From: Pelargonium nanum
Taxonomy: Eukaryota; Streptophyta; Magnoliopsida; Geraniales; Geraniaceae
Reading direction: 5' to 3'
Length of the DNA: 23,325 nucleotides
Assembly: GCA_036897485.1 (NCBI GenBank)
Contig: JAYMTF010001451.1
Location: forward strand, 1 to 23,325
How positions within the stretch are numbered: position 1 is the stretch's first letter; each line of letters starts with the position of its first letter. The notes beneath the pieces are model-generated. The model did no database searches. It had not been told where the DNA came from and worked only from the letters and a program-made list of their open reading frames with translations. This document shows positions 21,145-23,325 of this stretch, in pieces. A program made the translations under genes and the position numbers.

Positions 21145-21715
21145 TGAATCAAATTCCCCAAATGAAGCACAAAACCAAAACCTACCCTTTTCTCCAAAGT
21201 TCTGATCTTCAAAACAAAACCAAAAAACTACCCTTCCCTTCAAAGTTCTGATCTTCAAATCAAACCTCTCAAACCTCCATTGAACCAATTCTCCCAATAA
21301 ACCACTGAACCAAACACTACCCTTTTTCTCCAAAGTTTTTATTTTTAAACCAAACCTCTCAAGCCTCACAAAACCAAAAACTACCCTTTTCCTTCAAAGT
21401 TCTGATCTTCAAACCAAACCTCTCAAACCTCCATTGAACCAATTCTCCAATAAACCGCAAAACCAAAAACTACCCTTTTTCTTCAAATTCCCAATCTCCA
21501 AACCTAACCTCTTAAACCTCCATTGAACCAATTCTCCCAATAAACCACAAAACCAAAAACTACCCTTTTTCTCCAAAGTTTTGATTTTTTAAACTAACTC
21601 TCTCAACACTCCATTGAAAAATTGATCCAATTCCCCCAATAAACCACAAAACCAAAAACTACCCTCTTGCTTCAAAGTTCTGGTATTTAAACTAAACCTC
21701 CCAAGATTCCATTTT
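21139..21715 (-). repeat. Tandem repeat array in the ankyrin gene leader
   Basis: Units of about 90 bp (two spaced 136 and 154 bp because of extra half-units) share CCTCCATTGAACCAATTCT, CCAATAAACCAC, AAACCAAAAACTACCCTTTT and TCCAAAGTTCTGATCTTC on the plus strand. CCATTGAA anchors occur at 21142, 21279, 21432, 21520 and 21612, with a degenerate one near 21709. The first anchor contains the main start codon of the ankyrin protein. Confidence 0.9.
21269..21712 (-). promoter_or_regulatory. Series of five minimal upstream ORFs
   Basis: On the minus strand each repeat unit presents ATG in TTCAATGGAGG context. The ORFs are ATG GAG GTT TGA at 21280-21269 and 21434-21423, ATG GAG GTT TAA at 21523-21512, ATG GAG TGT TGA at 21614-21603, and a six-codon ORF (MESWEV) at 21712-21692. 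These are the only minus-strand ATGs between 21145 and 21715. They would act as uORFs only if this region is transcribed and retained in the mRNA. Confidence 0.5.
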
Positions 21716-22101
21716 TCTTGCAAATCAGGATAGACCCAAATCAAAACTCACTCATGGCACACCAAAAAAGAAATCGGTTCTGTGAACCATTATCGACAAA
21801 AAATGATTGAAGATGAGCACGTGGGAACCTGGGCAGCTTGATTCCTTTGATACCCATTTCCCATATCATCCTCTGACATTATCTGCACAAACAAAACATT
21901 ATGCCATTAAATTAATACCCATCACCCACTTTTGCTCTCAATCACAATATTCTCATTTTTCTTCATCAATCATTGTTGTCACTATAGCAAACAAGGAAAA
22001 TAAAAATACCCATATCTTAAAAACACCAAGTCCTGCTCAGAAGGTCACAAATTCATAAAATAATGAAAAACCATGATATGGGTTTTGATCTAATTAAGTA
22101 C

Positions 22102-22405
22102 CTGGGATTTGGGAAGCTGAAAAATGGTGTCTGAAAATGGCTGGAGTGAGGGCTCTAAATGAACAGAGCCATGAATGGTGAAAACAGAGTGTGAAAAGTC
22201 TGAGAGAGATTGAAAACAGAGGCTCAAGAGCTCTCAGTGGAGCACAGCAGAGAGAGAGAGAGAGAGAGAAAGATTGAAACTTTATTGAAAAGGTGATGGT
22301 GACAAGATCAACCCAGTAGAGAAGAAGCAAAATAGAAAGAGAAGATGTGAAAATTGAGAGGCACTTGTGTGGTGAATATAGTGGTGGTGGCAAGTAACAG
22401 AGCAA
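22102..22405 (-). other. Probable 5'-leader exon of the ankyrin gene
   Basis: A TATA-like box at 22434-22441 predicts transcription from near 22405. A good donor, CCCAG/GTACTT, ends the exon at 22102. The acceptor is not clear: candidates are the CAG near 21776 and the TTTGCAAG near 21720, both upstream of the repeat array. The exon includes a CT-rich tract (22249-22270). Inferred from signals only. Confidence 0.45.
22249..22270. repeat. (AG)n / (CT)n tract
   Basis: About ten AG units, reading CT on the ankyrin gene's strand. Pyrimidine-rich tracts are common in plant 5' leaders near the transcription start. Confidence 0.95.
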
Positions 22406-22433
22406 AATGCTTGCAAGAAACATGCTTTGTTTG

Positions 22434-22441
22434 TATTATAT
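22434..22441 (-). promoter_or_regulatory. TATA-like box of the ankyrin gene
   Basis: The minus strand reads ATATAATA within CATATAATAC, about 30 bp before the probable start of a CT-rich leader. Confidence 0.45.
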
Positions 22442-22491
22442 GCTGTGGTAGACCCCAGACAAGTAGTTAACAGTAAAACCAATAGTTTAAT

Positions 22492-22502
22492 GCCACGTCA
22501 GC
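22492..22502. promoter_or_regulatory. GCCACGTCAGC motif (bZIP-type) upstream of the ankyrin gene
   Basis: On the gene's strand it reads GCTGACGTGGC, about 50 bp upstream of the TATA-like box, a typical place for a bZIP ACGT element. The same 11-mer lies upstream of the coiled-coil gene at 788-798. Confidence 0.45.
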
Positions 22503-23214
22503 ATTATCATATGACAGGTGTAAAAGTTGTTTGAAGCTAAAATCATTCGTTTCCACTGATAAGACAGCGTAGTTTTATATTAATCAGTTACTTAAAACTA
22601 TGAAGTTTTAGATGCAACAAAGATTATTTTACTTTATTTACAATATTATTTAATTAGTGTACCTAATTTGAGGCGGGACATGTTATAGTTTCCCGTCCAC
22701 ACCTCATACCTCAATTGAAAATTTTTGCTCCGTAATCTACTTGGTTCCCCAAATAATTATTTTGCATGTGTCCCGTTCGAGACTGGTCGAATTTCAAATA
22801 ATCGGGCATTTTTTTTTTTGGGTATTGAGATGGTGAGTTAAACTAGAATTTTGATTTTCGAATTGAGTCGTGAAAATGTTCTACGCCACTGGTAACATGT
22901 ATGAGTTGCATGTAGGGTTTAATATGCTTGTATTAATTTGTAGGTTTTATGCAACTTATGTTTGTGTCCAAGACAAAATAATCGGGCGTAAATAAGACTA
23001 GGAAGAACATACAAGAGTAGTCTAATTAATGAGCACAAAAAATGGTGTTTATAAAAGAACTACTATCAACACAAATTATTAATATTCGCACAGTCTTAAA
23101 TGAAATGTGGACGATTACGGGGATTATAATATGTGTGAGTGAGATTTTTCTTACACTAAATCGCGGATGAAAAGACTCATTTATCTATAGTTTTGCGACT
23201 TTTATCTAATGATG
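22503..23214. other. Intergenic region, nothing recognised
   Basis: AT-rich DNA upstream of the ankyrin promoter. ATAATCGGGC occurs twice (22798-22807 and 22979-22988). No gene or complete repeat was identified. Confidence 0.5.
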
Positions 23215-23325
23215 TTTTTTTTTTGACCAAGAAAGATACGAACTTTTATTAAGCGAAACCGCCCAACACGAATACAAAGCTAGATAACCAAAGAGAACAA
23301 AATAAACGAACTAACCAAGAACTAG
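23215..23325 (-). mobile_element. 3' end of a LINE (L1-type) retrotransposon, cut by the window edge
   Basis: On the minus strand the segment runs GGGCGGTTTCGCTTAATAAAAG, then TTTCTTGGTC, then a run of about ten A (plus-strand T run 23215-23224). An AATAAA signal followed shortly by a poly(A) tail is typical of plant L1 3' ends. The body would lie beyond 23325. Confidence 0.55.

Noticed and set aside
22094..22423. 109-codon minus-strand frame in the ankyrin leader
   Set aside because: Leu/Ser-rich translation of a CT-rich leader and crosses the predicted donor at 22102.

Overview
This window is nuclear DNA of a flowering plant, most likely a eudicot. The evidence is one 18-exon gene with GT-AG introns, AT-rich introns and spacers, many small plant transposons, and three proteins belonging to plant families. 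No species is named because nothing in the sequence decides it.

Layout. (1) 1-1151: upstream region of gene 1, with an imperfect hairpin (about 193-390), a G-box, a GGCCCAAT/ATTGGGCC palindrome and a CCACGTCAGC motif. (2) 1152-10365 (+): an 18-exon gene for a 595-aa plant coiled-coil protein of unknown function. Its introns hold two foldback (Mutator-like) elements, two Stowaway-type MITEs and a roughly 115-bp duplication. The reading frame stays protein-like for 87 codons after the TGA, and that tail is itself duplicated (10511-10910). (3) 10911-15470: AT-rich intergenic DNA holding a 110-bp SINE with a perfect 17-bp target duplication and a 656-bp polyadenylated retrocopy with a perfect 16-bp target duplication. 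(4) 15562-16350 (+): an intronless gene for a MAKR/BKI1-type membrane-associated kinase regulator, with a TATA box. (5) 16351-18532: spacer with a Tourist-like MITE and a decayed inverted-repeat element. (6) 18670-21144 (-): a three-coding-exon gene for a 542-aa ankyrin-repeat/PGG membrane protein of the ANK1/ITN1 group. Just upstream of its start codon lies a tandem repeat array in which each main unit carries a tiny upstream ORF. A 5'-leader intron donor, a CT-rich tract and a TATA-like box lie further up. (7) 22503-23325: spacer ending in the 3' end of a LINE on the minus strand.

The three genes show no sign of a shared pathway. MAKR and ankyrin-PGG proteins both act at membranes in signalling or stress responses, but their adjacency is probably incidental. 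The parts most worth checking are the iterated minimal uORFs before the ankyrin gene, the interrupted and duplicated C-terminal tail of gene 1, and the unidentified retrocopy at 13691-14346. I found no evidence for a wholly new multi-gene system.
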